Shown one piece after another: positions 19,863 to 30,358 of a DNA stretch of 64,000 bases. The notes under the pieces are model-generated. The model was not told where the DNA came from. It saw only the letters and a program-made list of their open reading frames with translations, and ran no database searches. Positions within the stretch are counted from its first letter, which is position 1, and each line of letters starts with the position of its first letter. The position numbers and the translations under genes were made by a program. The stretch comes from Heterodera schachtii. Its lineage: Eukaryota; Nematoda; Chromadorea; Rhabditida; Heteroderidae. Where the stretch lies: assembly GCA_023374025.1 (NCBI GenBank), contig SIJG01000058.1:55588-119587 (forward strand). The letters run 5' to 3'.

Positions 19863-20636
19863 AAAATTCATAAAAAATTTTAAACTTAATCGAAAATTTT
19901 CATTTTAAAAAACATTTTATAGATTGAAAGCTCATTATTGAGTGATAAATAAATTAATTTTTTTCCCAATTTTTAAAATAAAACGTTAATCAAAAAGGGC
20001 CAAATAATTTTATTATTTTTTGGGTACTGAAATTTAATATTTTTGTTATAAATTAAATTTTCCTATGTTTATGGTTTCGTGCTTGAATTATTATTATCAA
20101 TGAAAATGTTTAAAAAATGTGGCTTTTTATTTTAAAAAAAACCAAAATAATAAAGCATTCGTTTTTAATTGTAGAACATAAGTTAGAATTAAGTTAATTT
20201 ATTGTATTTTTTGAATCGTTGCCACCGTCACACAAAACAAAAACGACGAGACTTTGCTTGAAATTAGATTTTATTGAAAAAGGATAAATTAAGAATACAA
20301 CTTTTAAAAATAATATTTTAGTTTATATAGGTAATTTTGTTAACAGCAATAATTTGTGAAATAATAAAATAGAAAAAAAATTTGTTAACAACCAAAAAAA
20401 ACAATCATTTCTAATTAGACTAAATTAAAAGCAAAATAAGTACAAAAAAAGTTAATTTGCTAACCCAAAAATACACAAAATAGTGTCTTTGAGTTTAACT
20501 ATGTGAATAGTCAATGCTAAAAAAGCCGAACAATGTTAAAATTGAAAAAAATCAAATGAAAAATTAGAACAAAACCATTCAATAATATTTTGCTGTAGTC
20601 CATTAATTAAAAAATAGATATAATTGTGCCCAGCAG

Positions 20637-21814
20637 GGATGTGCCGAATCGGAATCGTAATCGTAATCGGAATCGCAATTAATCGGATTTTGGGCCATAA
20701 TCAGAATCGGATAATCGTAATCGGATTTTGCCTAGAAATCCGATTATTACACCCCTAAGAATTGACCTTTTGAAGGAATTTTTTTTAGCGAGAATACCAA
20801 TGAATTTTGAAAAAAATGTTTTCTGAAACGAATGTTTTAATCTTATTTTAACATAATGACTAGGGTTGTAAATTATATAGATTAACATATTTTTTCTGCG
20901 CATATGCTATGAAGAAAGGGGCTCAAAAATAGCATTCTGCATTAAAATTTTTTGATTTGGTGAAGGTTTTTAGTCCATATAAATCCATATTTTGGGGGTT
21001 TTTGGGAATAAATCCATATTTCTCCATTTTTGTGTTTTTAGTCCATATTTCGACCATTTTTGCAAATTTTCACTATAAAAATGCAAAAAAAAAAAAAAGC
21101 GAAAAATACACCCCTAACGATCGATTTTTTGGAAATTTAAAAAAATACACCCCCTAAAAAGAGATTTTTTCGAAATTTCGGAAATTTTTTTTTTAGTTTT
21201 TTTTTCGCTTTCGAAAATTTTCACTGACAAAGAATGAGATTATTACTAAAAAATTTGCAATGTATTTGGTTTTCAATTGTGAAGTTAGAATTTGATAAAA
21301 TTTGGCATTTAAATCCATTTTTTGGTTGTTTATTGTATTTTTTAAGTGTATTAGAGCAAATATTGAATACATACACCTTTTTGGAATTTTTGAGGATTTA
21401 AAACACATATTTTGGCAGTTTTTAGTCCATATTTTGGTCCATATTTGGCCATTTTTGGGCTTTTTAGTCCATATTTCGGGCTTTTTTAGTCCATATTTTA
21501 TGTCCATATTTGTCTTTTTATAGTCCATATAATTTACAACTCTAATAATGACTGAAATTAAATTTTTCTCACAAAGCAGTGCCGGATTAATTCTCCCCGA
21601 TATAATCAAGTTTTTTGTTATTTAGCAAAAATTTTTGATTATGAATAAAATTTTTGGGAAAAATATTTAAAAAAATCGGAATCGTAATCGGAATCGCAAT
21701 TAATCGGATTTTGAGTCATAATCGTAATCGGTTTTAAAACCGTATCGGATTTTTGGCCATAATCGGAATCGGCGATTTAATCGGAATCGGATTTTGTCTG
21801 GCTCGGCACATCCC
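20637..21814. mobile_element. Foldback-type element with AATCGG arrays, interrupted
   Basis: The left end GGATGTGCCGAATCGGAATCG and the right end CCGATT...TCGGCACATCC are inverted repeats. GTGCCCAGCAG flanks both sides (20,626-20,636 and 21,817-21,827), a 9-11 bp target duplication. Both ends carry arrays of AATCGGAATCGTAATCGG. These arrays are oriented alike rather than inverted, so only the outer 12 bases form a true inverted repeat. A second transposon (20,862-21,544) sits inside. No transposase is present. Confidence 0.8.
20862..21544. mobile_element. Nested inverted-repeat transposon (AGGGTTGTAAATT ends)
   Basis: The left end AGGGTTGTAAATTATAT matches the right end ATATAATTTACAACTCT inverted. 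The target duplication ATAATGACT is at 20,853-20,861 and 21,545-21,553. The interior carries many TTTTAGTCCATATTT units plus the frames that arise from them, and no transposase. Joining its two flanks gives a continuous interior for the older element around it. Confidence 0.88.
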
Positions 21815-23194
21815 TGGTGCCCAGCAGTACTGGGAGTCTCCACCTGTTTAAATTTATGGATAATTAAGAGAAAATTGTGCAAAAATTACCCATTATTCTT
21901 GATTAAAATTTTATTTTGTTGGGGCCGCGAAGTAGTGTCCAAACCCGGGTAATAACAATTAAAACAACAATTGTAAAAGTTCAATCTTCGACTACTGTCT
22001 AGAAGCAAATAGGCATAATAAAAAGCATTTTTGGTTAAATAGAACAGATTCAAATAAAGTGAACAACATTTATCTCATTAATAAAATAAAAATTAATTTT
22101 ATTACGCATTTTTTATAGCATTAATAATAATTAGGAAAATTTATCTTAATCTTGTACATTAATTAGAAAAAACCTTTTATAGATTAAAAAAATAAAAAAA
22201 TAAATCGATCTAATAAAAATTAAATTGAATAAGAATAATTTCAATTATTATCAAATAAAAAGTATAATATTTTTATGAACAACAATTAAACAAAATATTC
22301 TAAACTATATAAAATTCCACTAAAAAACAACTATAGCAATATAAAATAATTTTAATAAAATAGCTGACTTCATGTCGCTTCATGTCTAAACTAACTTAAC
22401 CAAAAAAATATAAATTAAACAAATAAATTAAACTAAAAACAAACAATACGTAAATTAAATTATTTTCTTTATTTTTACACTAACAAATAATGTACGAAGA
22501 GTGCTATCAATTCTTCGTACCGAGATAATTTAAAAAAAGATATAATAAGCAAGAGGAAAGCATAATTCAATTAAATTTATTTAAAATTCATAAAAAAAAC
22601 CAAAATTTAACATAACCTTTAATTTGCATCAAAAAATACTAATTAATATAAGACACTATTTTAATTGCGTAAATTTATGTAAAATGATTAAATAAATTTT
22701 AATATATTGACATTGAGACTCAAAATGTTGTCCTTGCAGCTGAAAGTTGAGGTACATTTACCTATAATTTTCCTTAATGAAAAAACTAAATTTATTAAAA
22801 CAAATTTGAATTATACAAAAAATTAAATAACCAAAAAATTACTTTTATTTTCCCTGTGTAACATAATAATTAAAAATTTAAAAAATAAGAAGAAAAGATA
22901 ATTAATCAATATATATCAATTTTAAACCATACATTGTGAATATCCAAATATTTAACTACAAATAGAGCAATTATTATTTTTATTGAAACGTCACTGGAAA
23001 ATCTACCCAACTAAATTCAAACGAAGGAAAACTAAATATGTAACTAAAAATTTCATCTTTTTAGTTTATAAAATATAGATCAAATCCTATAGTTTAGTTA
23101 TAATTATTATAAAAATGTTAGAGCAACATTGTGGTAATATCGGAAAATTAATGAATATGGTCAATTATAAAATAAAAAACAACTTATTAGAATA

Positions 23195-23580
23195 AAAGTT
23201 AATAAACAATTATGCGTGCAATAATTCGTCATAAAATTTATTAGTTTTTGGCTTAAATAAATAAAATTACATTATATGAAATCGAAATCTGAAAAAAGAA
23301 CTATTGAATACGCGGCCTACGACGAGAGAAGAAAGTTAAATAACTTAGATTTAAATGTGTTTATTTTTATTATTTAAAATGAATTTCTCAATGTTGAATA
23401 AAAATAAAGAGAAATTTCTAATTTTTAAAAAATTAATTTCTTTTGAAACTATTAATAAATAAATACACGTTAAAATTAATAAAAATATCAAAATTAAACT
23501 ATGATTTAGATGTTAAAATAAAACAATTATATTCAATAAAAATAAAATGAATATGAATAAAATATTTTCGTAAAATATCT
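23195..23580. repeat. Scaffold module with variable cassette, family A, copy 2
   Basis: The conserved left flank ends ATAAAATTACATTATATG. The cassette 23,276-23,320 reads AAATCGAAATCTG ... ATTGAATACGCGGCCTA and is followed by CGACGAGAGAAGAAAG, TTAAATAACTTAGATTTAAA and AATGAATTTCTCAATGTTGA. Flanks match copies 1 and 3, the cassette does not. Confidence 0.7.
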
Positions 23581-23799
23581 TGTCAATATTATATAAGATA
23601 AAAAGGCATTATTGAAAATAAAAATTTTATTTGAGAATATAATATTAACAATTAGTTAAAATATTATTATGAATAAAAATTAGCGAAAGTTTACTAAACA
23701 ATTGGATTAAAATTAAACAATTTTACAAAACATTCGGGCTACAAGAGAAAAATATCATTGAATGAATAAATGGATATTAGGCTCTAGCAAATAAAAATA

Positions 23800-24210
23800 A
23801 TAGAAATAAAAATTCAAATGGAAAAAATCATAAAATTTTATTCATATTTATGTAAAATGAAAAAATTCAAGAATTCCATAAAAGTTAGTAATTTTTGGTT
23901 TAAATAAAAAATTAGATTAAAGGTAACCGATAGCTCAAGAAAGCAACTTCTATGGTGATCCTATCATCGACGACGAGAATAAAGTTATAACTTAGATTTA
24001 AATTTTCTTGTTTAATTTTAAAATGAATTTCTCATTGTTGAATGAAAATAAATGAAATTTTTTTATTTTAAAAAAATTAATTTCTTTTAAACTACTTATT
24101 AACATATAATAAAATTAATAAAACCAGTAATAAAATTTAACTTGTTGATTAAGATTTTGAAAAAAAAATATAATTTTAATAAATTAAAGTTAAAAAATAA
24201 TATTTGAATA
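23800..24210. repeat. Scaffold module with variable cassette, family A, copy 3
   Basis: The flank TTAGTAATTTTTGGTTTAAA, TAAAAAATTAGATTAA precedes the cassette 23,921-23,968 (GGTAACCGATAGCTCAAG ... GGTGATCCTATCAT). CGACGACGAGAATAAAG and the conserved right flank follow. Only about 600 bp separate copies 2 and 3, so this pair is a recent tandem duplication in which the cassette nevertheless differs. Confidence 0.7.
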
Positions 24211-25684
24211 GCATTTGTGATTATAAAGATATGTTTTTTTAATTAGAATTATTTTTGTGTTGAAAAATTAAACATTCTAATAAAAATAAAAATTTGTGTT
24301 TGAAATACAGAAGAAAGAATTATTAAAATTAAATTAAAATATAAAATGTAAAAAAATTGTTTAATAAAGATGAAAAATATAAACAAATAATTTTTTTATA
24401 TTTGAAAATTTGTCCATGCATTCGAATCAATGAAAGCTGCGAGCGATGACGCTTATTACTCTCATGGGAGTTTGTGAACATCAAAGTTAATCACAATTAA
24501 TCAATAATTATAAAGTGGTATTTGTAATAATATATTTTTTATTAAATTTTACGAATATACAAATGCATAATAACCTTAGAATGAGTTCATAACGCTGTAT
24601 AAAATAAAACAATTATGCACAATATAATTTACAAAATCATATATGATATTGATATAAAAAATTAAATTAAAACTAAAAACATTAAATTATACATAAGCCA
24701 AACACCGAAAAAATCGAGATGGATGGACTCTGCTAGACATCGAGTTTTTCCTCACATTAATGCATAAAACAATAAAATCAAAACAAATATCAAATATAAC
24801 AAGCTATGAAAAAGAAAATAATATGCTGCGTTGTTAGAATATTGCTACTGCCTATAGACATAATGGAGTTAAAAAAATAAATAATATTTTCCATGATAAA
24901 TAAATAATATAATTTATATAATAGAATTACGATCAATTTGAATAGGATTTTTGAAAATTTATAAAAATATCTATTATTAGGTCATATTTAATAAAGATTT
25001 ACTATATTAAAATATAATATAAAAATGAAAGGAATAATTATAAATAAAAAAAATAAAGTTTTTTGTAATCTTTCAATTATTTATTGATTGAAAATAAAGA
25101 GTTCTAAATCACTCTAATCAATATGAACTATTATAGTACTCAAAAGAAAATCGAATAATAGATCAATGAAAAAAGAACAAAATATAATAAACAGATATAA
25201 TAATTAATTTAAATATAATAATCGAAAAAAACACACATAATAATACGTTTTTATAAATATTATTATGATTAATATTATTATATTTTTGTACGTCGTTAAT
25301 TGGGCTGAATTTTTTTACCAAATGTTTATTATAAGCTTAGATTAATTTTTTATTTTTAAATAACATTGTGAAGACAAGCTTATTAACTAACCATATTATA
25401 AATTTAAATATTATTTAAACAAAATTTTATTAAAAGTGGCAACATTTTGTTCAAAAGGAAAAAATTAAAATTAAAATGATAAGAATACGTAATAAAAATT
25501 AATTTGTTTTATTAAAAAAAAAGAAAAAACCTTATTATTTTTAAGATAATAATTTTTCTGATGAAATCAAATAAAAAAGGTCTTTTTGCTAAATTTTTCT
25601 CAATATAAAAAGAAAAGAAAACAGATTTGCATGTTTGCAAATAAAACCATCATTCAAAAAGAAGATCAAACAGAAACGCATTGG

Positions 25685-25860
25685 AACACGAGAATTGAAT
25701 TAAAATAAATTAATATGGATAAAAAATATTTAATATTCTAAAAATTAGTAGCATTTATGAAAATAAAAATTTAAAAAAATAATCATTGTGAATTTTATTT
25801 TGTTTTTTCGACGACCATAAATGAGCATTTAAAAATAAAAATAAAACCAATAATTTTTAT
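25685..25860. repeat. Scaffold module, family E, copy 1
   Basis: ACGAGAATTGAATTAAAATA, TAGCATTTATGAAAATAAAA and CGACCATAAATGAGCATTTA align with 28,685-28,915 (GAAGATTGAATTAAAATA ..., CGAAGACCATAAATGTGCATTT). The distance between landmarks is close in both. Confidence 0.6.
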
Positions 25861-25870
25861 AAATGATAAC

Positions 25871-26591
25871 TAGGGATCGGATTCTTAAGTTTTTACTTAT
25901 TTTTTCTGCGGCTTTAACTCAGCGAGAAATGCACGAAAAACACATTTTTTGTTCGAAAAACCTTCGTTTTAACGCCCCTATCCGACCCTAGGAATCCCTA
26001 TTTTGGATGTTCGCCCCTAAAAATCCCTATTTTGAGTGTTCGCCCCTAAAATAAGTTTTTACCCCTATTTTGGCGTTTTCTCCAAAATTTATTAACAAAA
26101 ATGCAATAAAAACGAAAAATACACCCCCTAAGAATCAATCCAAAAAATTTCGAAAAATATACCCCAAAGAATCGACCAAAAAATTTTCAGAAAAATATAC
26201 CCCAAAGAATCGACCAAAAAATTTTCAGAAAAATATACCCCAAAGAATCGATCCAAAAAATTTTCAGAAAAATATACCCCAAAGAATCGATCCAAAAAAT
26301 TTCGAAAAAATATACCCCTAAGAATTGACACTAAAATGAAAAAACTTTCTAAAATATATCTTATTTGTAACTGCAATCAGTGAATAAAATTGCTTGCCTT
26401 AATTTTAACTTATTTACATAGAGAAAACAGCAATTTAAAAAATTGCACCTCTAAATTTGAAACTTTTTCGCCCCTATTTACGCCCCTATTTCGCGAATTT
26501 TTTGCCCCTATTTACGCCCCTATTTCGCGAATTTTTTGCCCCTATTTAGGTCCCTATTTTGGACTTTTTCGCCCCTAAAAATCCCATCCCT
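25871..26591. mobile_element. Inverted-repeat transposon (TAGGGATCGGATT ends)
   Basis: The left end TAGGGATCGGATTCT and right end AAAATCCCATCCCTA are inverted copies with two mismatches. The target duplication AATGATAAC is at 25,862-25,870 and 26,592-26,600. The interior holds a five-unit tandem repeat of about 38 bp (AAGAATCGACCAAAAAATTT, TCAGAAAAATATACCCC) at about 26,128-26,325 and a CGCCCCTATTT array at 26,469-26,580. The 83-codon frame in it is a translation of the tandem repeat, not a gene. Confidence 0.88.
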
Positions 26592-26669
26592 AATGATAAC
26601 ATTAGTAAAAATTATTTTTTAATTGCTTTACAATTAAAAACAAATGTAAAAGTGCTTGGCACTAATGTA

Positions 26670-27716
26670 AAGAGCTCGACCTGGACCTGGATCCAGGCCT
26701 GGATTTTTCCTGGATCCAGGTCCAGGTCATTTTTCGACAATCTAGGTTTTTCCTGGACCTGGATTTTCCTGGATTTTTGTCCAGTTCCAGGTCAATTTTG
26801 GATTTCCTGGATAAATTTTTGTTTTCGTTTTTTATGGCAGAAATGTATTAAAATTGGTATAAAAGGTGCCAAAATTTTCACTCCGCCCCCTAAAATTCTT
26901 ATCCTCTTAAAAAATTGGCTCAAAATCGAAAAAATTTGTAATTTTTTGAACAAACACGTTAACAAATCGCATTAAAAATAAAAAATTTTCCCGGCGGCGC
27001 CTATCGGCACCGCCGGACCCCTTGTATATTTGGTAAATTTTTGGACAAAATTTGTAAACAATTCATATAGAAATTACAAAATTCCAGCGGCGCCTATTGG
27101 CACCGCCGGGCTCTCTTCCCTCACACATACTAAAAATTTTTTGAAAAATGTGCCGAAAAATTGTTAGAAATCTGGTTTTTTGATTCTGAATGCACTGAAA
27201 TTTTCAAATTGCTTATGTTTTCCAGAAATTGTTTAAATCGATTGGCCTATAAACTTGGAAAAAAATCAGAAAATTTTTTATGAAAAAATTCCAAGATTAC
27301 ATGTTGTAAAAATTTTCGAAAAACTTATTAATTCAAATAAAAAAAATTAAAACCCCTTTCAAAATTTTTTGGACTTTTTTTCCAAATGTTATGTTTTTTT
27401 GAACGATTAATTTTATTATTTCTTTTGACTGATTTTTTTTTCAAGTTTATCAAAAAATGATAAATAGATTTAAAAACACATTATTATTAAGAAATAGTAT
27501 TTTAAACACTTTCAAGCAATTAATTGATTTTTTCAAAGATTTTTTTTGCTTTTTTAAAACAAATTTCAAAAAATCCAGGTCCAGGCCTGGATCCAGGTCT
27601 CGAGGAGCCTGGATTTTTCCTGGACCTGGATTTTTGTCCAGGAAATCCAGGTCCAGGTCCAACATGGAATCCGGGTCCAGGTCCAGATCCAGGCTTTTTT
27701 CAAAATGTCGAGCTCT
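26670..27716. mobile_element. Foldback element with CCTGGATCCAGG arrays
   Basis: The left end (A)AGAGCTCGACCTGGACCTGG and right end GTCGAGCTCT are inverted. Both subterminal regions are arrays of CCTGGACC/GGTCCAGG and CCTGGATTTTTCCTGG in opposite orientations (26,679-26,815 and 27,573-27,700), giving a long potential stem. The target duplication ACTAATGTA is at 26,661-26,669 and 27,717-27,725. The core carries two GGCGCCTATCGGCACCGCC modules (26,992-27,016; 27,086-27,110). No transposase is seen. The P/G/L-rich frames across the arrays are repeat translations. Confidence 0.88.
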
Positions 27717-28327
27717 ACTAATGTATCCAAATCCAAATCCAACATCAACACTTTTTCCTCATGTGCCGCAACACAAACTATACAATGAGCAAAAATGTTT
27801 ATTGATGAATATCATAAAAATAAACAAACGTAAACGCAAATTTATAACTCATTTAATTATCAAAAATAAGTAAAAATGCTGATTCATAACAACAAAGCAT
27901 AATTTTTTTTGTCGCCGAATGAAAACAGAAATAAAGGCAAAATTGATCAGCGAGAGAATGAATTTTTTAATGAAAATATTTGAAGAAGAATAAATTTAAT
28001 TATAATCTAATTGTATAATAAGAAATTATGGATTGTTTAAAAAATTAAAAATTTTGTAATATATAAACAGCAAAAATTTTACTAGCTTAAAATAAACATT
28101 TTCCAGGCATAGATTATTTTATGAAGAATTAAGTTTTATTATTAGATTTAACAAATATTGTAATAAATTAAAAATAGTTTAAAAAATCATCTTTATTTGA
28201 GTTAACAGAAATGAAAATTAATTCAGATTTTTAAAACTGATTCAGAAAACTAAAAGTGCGGTGATGCTCAAAGGCAAAAACATTGAATAAATAATCTTAG
28301 GTATTCTTAAAATTCAATAAAATTTTA

Positions 28328-28640
28328 CATGTGTTTTTTTTTCAAAAAGTTGATGAAATCGTAACATAACATATTAAAAAATATATAATTTCATATATTG
28401 ACTACAAACAAAAATGTTCAAATTAAATTCACGTAAACGGCAATTATATAATAAAAAATGAAAACTTTGAAGGACAGCAGTTGTTTGACGAATAAGCTTT
28501 TCGCTTTTTTGCCATGTGAAAATGTTTTGAATTATAAATGCCTTGAATGATGAAATAAATGAATAACAATAAATGAAAAAAGCCCAAAATAGACATTTTG
28601 ATTAAAAAAGTGTTACGAAAAAATATACTTAATAATTGAA
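28328..28640. repeat. Scaffold module, family F, copy 1
   Basis: TTTTTTCAAAAAGTTGATGA, AATCGTAACATAACATAT, TTCACGTAAACGGCA, GCCATGTGAAAATGTTTT and ATGCCTTGAATGATGAAATA all recur in 29,022-29,330 in the same order. Between CAGCA(G) and TTTTGCCATGTG the text differs (TTGTTTGACGAATAAGC here; TTGACCTAATGGC there). Confidence 0.75.
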
Positions 28641-28684
28641 AAAATTGATGATTTAATAGAAATATTCAGACCAAAATTTTCACA

Positions 28685-28915
28685 CGAAGATTGAATTAAA
28701 ATAAATTCATATGAATAAAAATTTTTAATAATGAAATATTGAAAAAATAAATTTCAAAATTAGTTAGCATTTATGGAAATAAAAATTAAAAAAAATAATC
28801 ATAAGCTCAATAAAAAAAAGCTACAATAATATATGTTAATCTTATTTGTTTATCGAAGACCATAAATGTGCATTTAAATAAACAACTAATTATTTTAAAT
28901 GATAGCATTAATAAA
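28685..28915. repeat. Scaffold module, family E, copy 2
   Basis: Counterpart of 25,685-25,860, with an extra AAGCTCAATAAAAAAAAGCT stretch in the middle. Confidence 0.6.
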
Positions 28916-29021
28916 AAGTAATTTTTAATCATAATTGTTAATTTTTAAATAGCTTTACTTTTAAAACAAATTAGAGAATATCATAAAAATTTTTAATGAA
29001 AATATTTGAAGAAGAAAACAT

Positions 29022-29330
29022 TATATACATTTGTTTTTTTTCAAAAAGCTGATGAAACCGTAACATAACATATAAATAAATACATAATTTTCATATATTG
29101 AAAAATGTTCAATTAATTATTCACGTAAACAGCATTTATAATAAAATGAAAATTTTAAAGGGCAGCATTGACCTAATGGCTTTACACTTTTGTGCCATGT
29201 GAAAATGTTTTAAATTATTCATGCCTTGAATGATGAAATAAATGATTAATAATAAATGAAAAAAGCCCATCAAATAAACATTTTGATAAAAAGATTACGA
29301 AAAAATATAGTTAATAATTGAAAATTTGAT
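29022..29330. repeat. Scaffold module, family F, copy 2
   Basis: Second copy of the 28,328-28,640 module, about 690 bp downstream in direct orientation. Short indels separate them, and the small GC-richer core after CAGCA is replaced. Confidence 0.75.
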
Positions 29331-30049
29331 AATTTAAACTATGTATATAGTAAAAGTATATAGTAAAATTAGCAATGAAAATTAAAAAAAACAATCGAAC
29401 AATAAATAAATACAGAAATAATTAAAAATTAGATAAACAAAATTAAACACAAATGAAGATCACTACGATCAATGAAGTAAAATGAATTAACAAATTTAAC
29501 GTTTTTAATAAAAATTCGAAGAGCAAATTTTGTTTTTCAATTTAACATTAATTGATAGAATCAATATAAAACAAAATAACAAATAAAACCACATTATTGT
29601 AGCATATGAGGCTTTTTCTAAAAAAACAATTATTATTCCAGACATTATTAATTTTATTGAAACCAAGCATTAAAATTAACATTTTTGCATATTATAGTCG
29701 CTTCATAATAATTAGGAAAAAAATTTAAAAAGATAATGCATAATATTCCCAATGATTAATCTTGATATAATTAATTTTTAAATCGAAAAGTAAACAGATA
29801 TAAAAACCAAATGTATAAAATAATTTGTTAGTTTTTGACAACTCTATGAAATATTAATCGAAATAAATAAAATAAATAAAAGTTGATACAGAGAAAGGCA
29901 TAAACATAAACAAGTTTATAAAAAAAAAGAAAATCTAAAGGATGAAGCAATGCAAATTAGTGGTGAGCCGAAGTGACAAAAGTATCAATGTTCGTAAAAA
30001 TTAAATTAATTATTATTTTAATTAAATTTAATAAATAATTAATCATAAC

Positions 30050-30349
30050 TAGGGCTACGATTTTTAGGTTTTTACATATTTTTTTCCTGAGCTCCCTATG
30101 GTCTGAAATGTACGAAAAACATGTTTTTTTTGGTTGTTGTTAAGCTACTTTTCGAGTTATTAGCACCTATGTTCTAGGTTTTTAATTTTAGCACCTAAAA
30201 ACCTTAAACCCTTAATAATTTGGCATAATATTTCTGCTTTTGAAGAAAATTTTCCATTTTACATCCCTAAATTCGGAATTTTTTAGCACCTATTTTCCTA
30301 TTTTTAGCACCTATTTTGGGGGTTTTTAGAACCTATAAATCGTAGCCCT
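30050..30349. mobile_element. Inverted-repeat transposon (TAGGGCTACGATTT ends)
   Basis: The left end TAGGGCTACGATTTTTAGG and right end AAATCGTAGCCCT are inverted. The target duplication AATCATAAC is at 30,041-30,049 and 30,350-30,358. The interior of 300 bp has TTTTAGCACCTATTTT units, in both orientations toward the two ends, and no frame. It belongs to the TAGGG-ended group. Confidence 0.9.
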
Positions 30350-30358
30350 AATCATAAC

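Larger units (their letters stand above)
17885..20636. other. Gene-free A-rich scaffold with one palindromic GC island
   Basis: No gene is supported. It includes one family A module with its variable cassette (18,720-19,260) and the palindrome-rich island 19,521-19,862. Confidence 0.5.
21828..25861. other. Gene-free A-rich module array
   Basis: No supported gene. It holds two family A modules with cassettes, a family C core (23,650-23,760), and islands near 24,415-24,480 (GAAAGCTGCGAGCGATGACG) and 24,705-24,755 (GGATGGACTCTGCTAGACAT). Confidence 0.5.
27726..30040. other. Gene-free A-rich module array
   Basis: No supported gene. It contains two copies of a 0.3 kb module (28,328-28,640 and 29,022-29,330) and the second family E copy. 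CAGCGAGAGAATGAATTTTT at 27,948 is another GCGAGA motif. Confidence 0.5.

Noticed and set aside
18720..24210. Mutually exclusive exon array (Dscam-like)
   Set aside because: In such arrays exons are conserved and introns diverge. Here the flanks are conserved and the GC-richer segments differ, and most lack a consistent acceptor/donor pair.
26070..26376. KNFQKNIPQRID-type repeated peptide frame
   Set aside because: Five-unit tandem DNA repeat inside a transposon, not a conserved protein.
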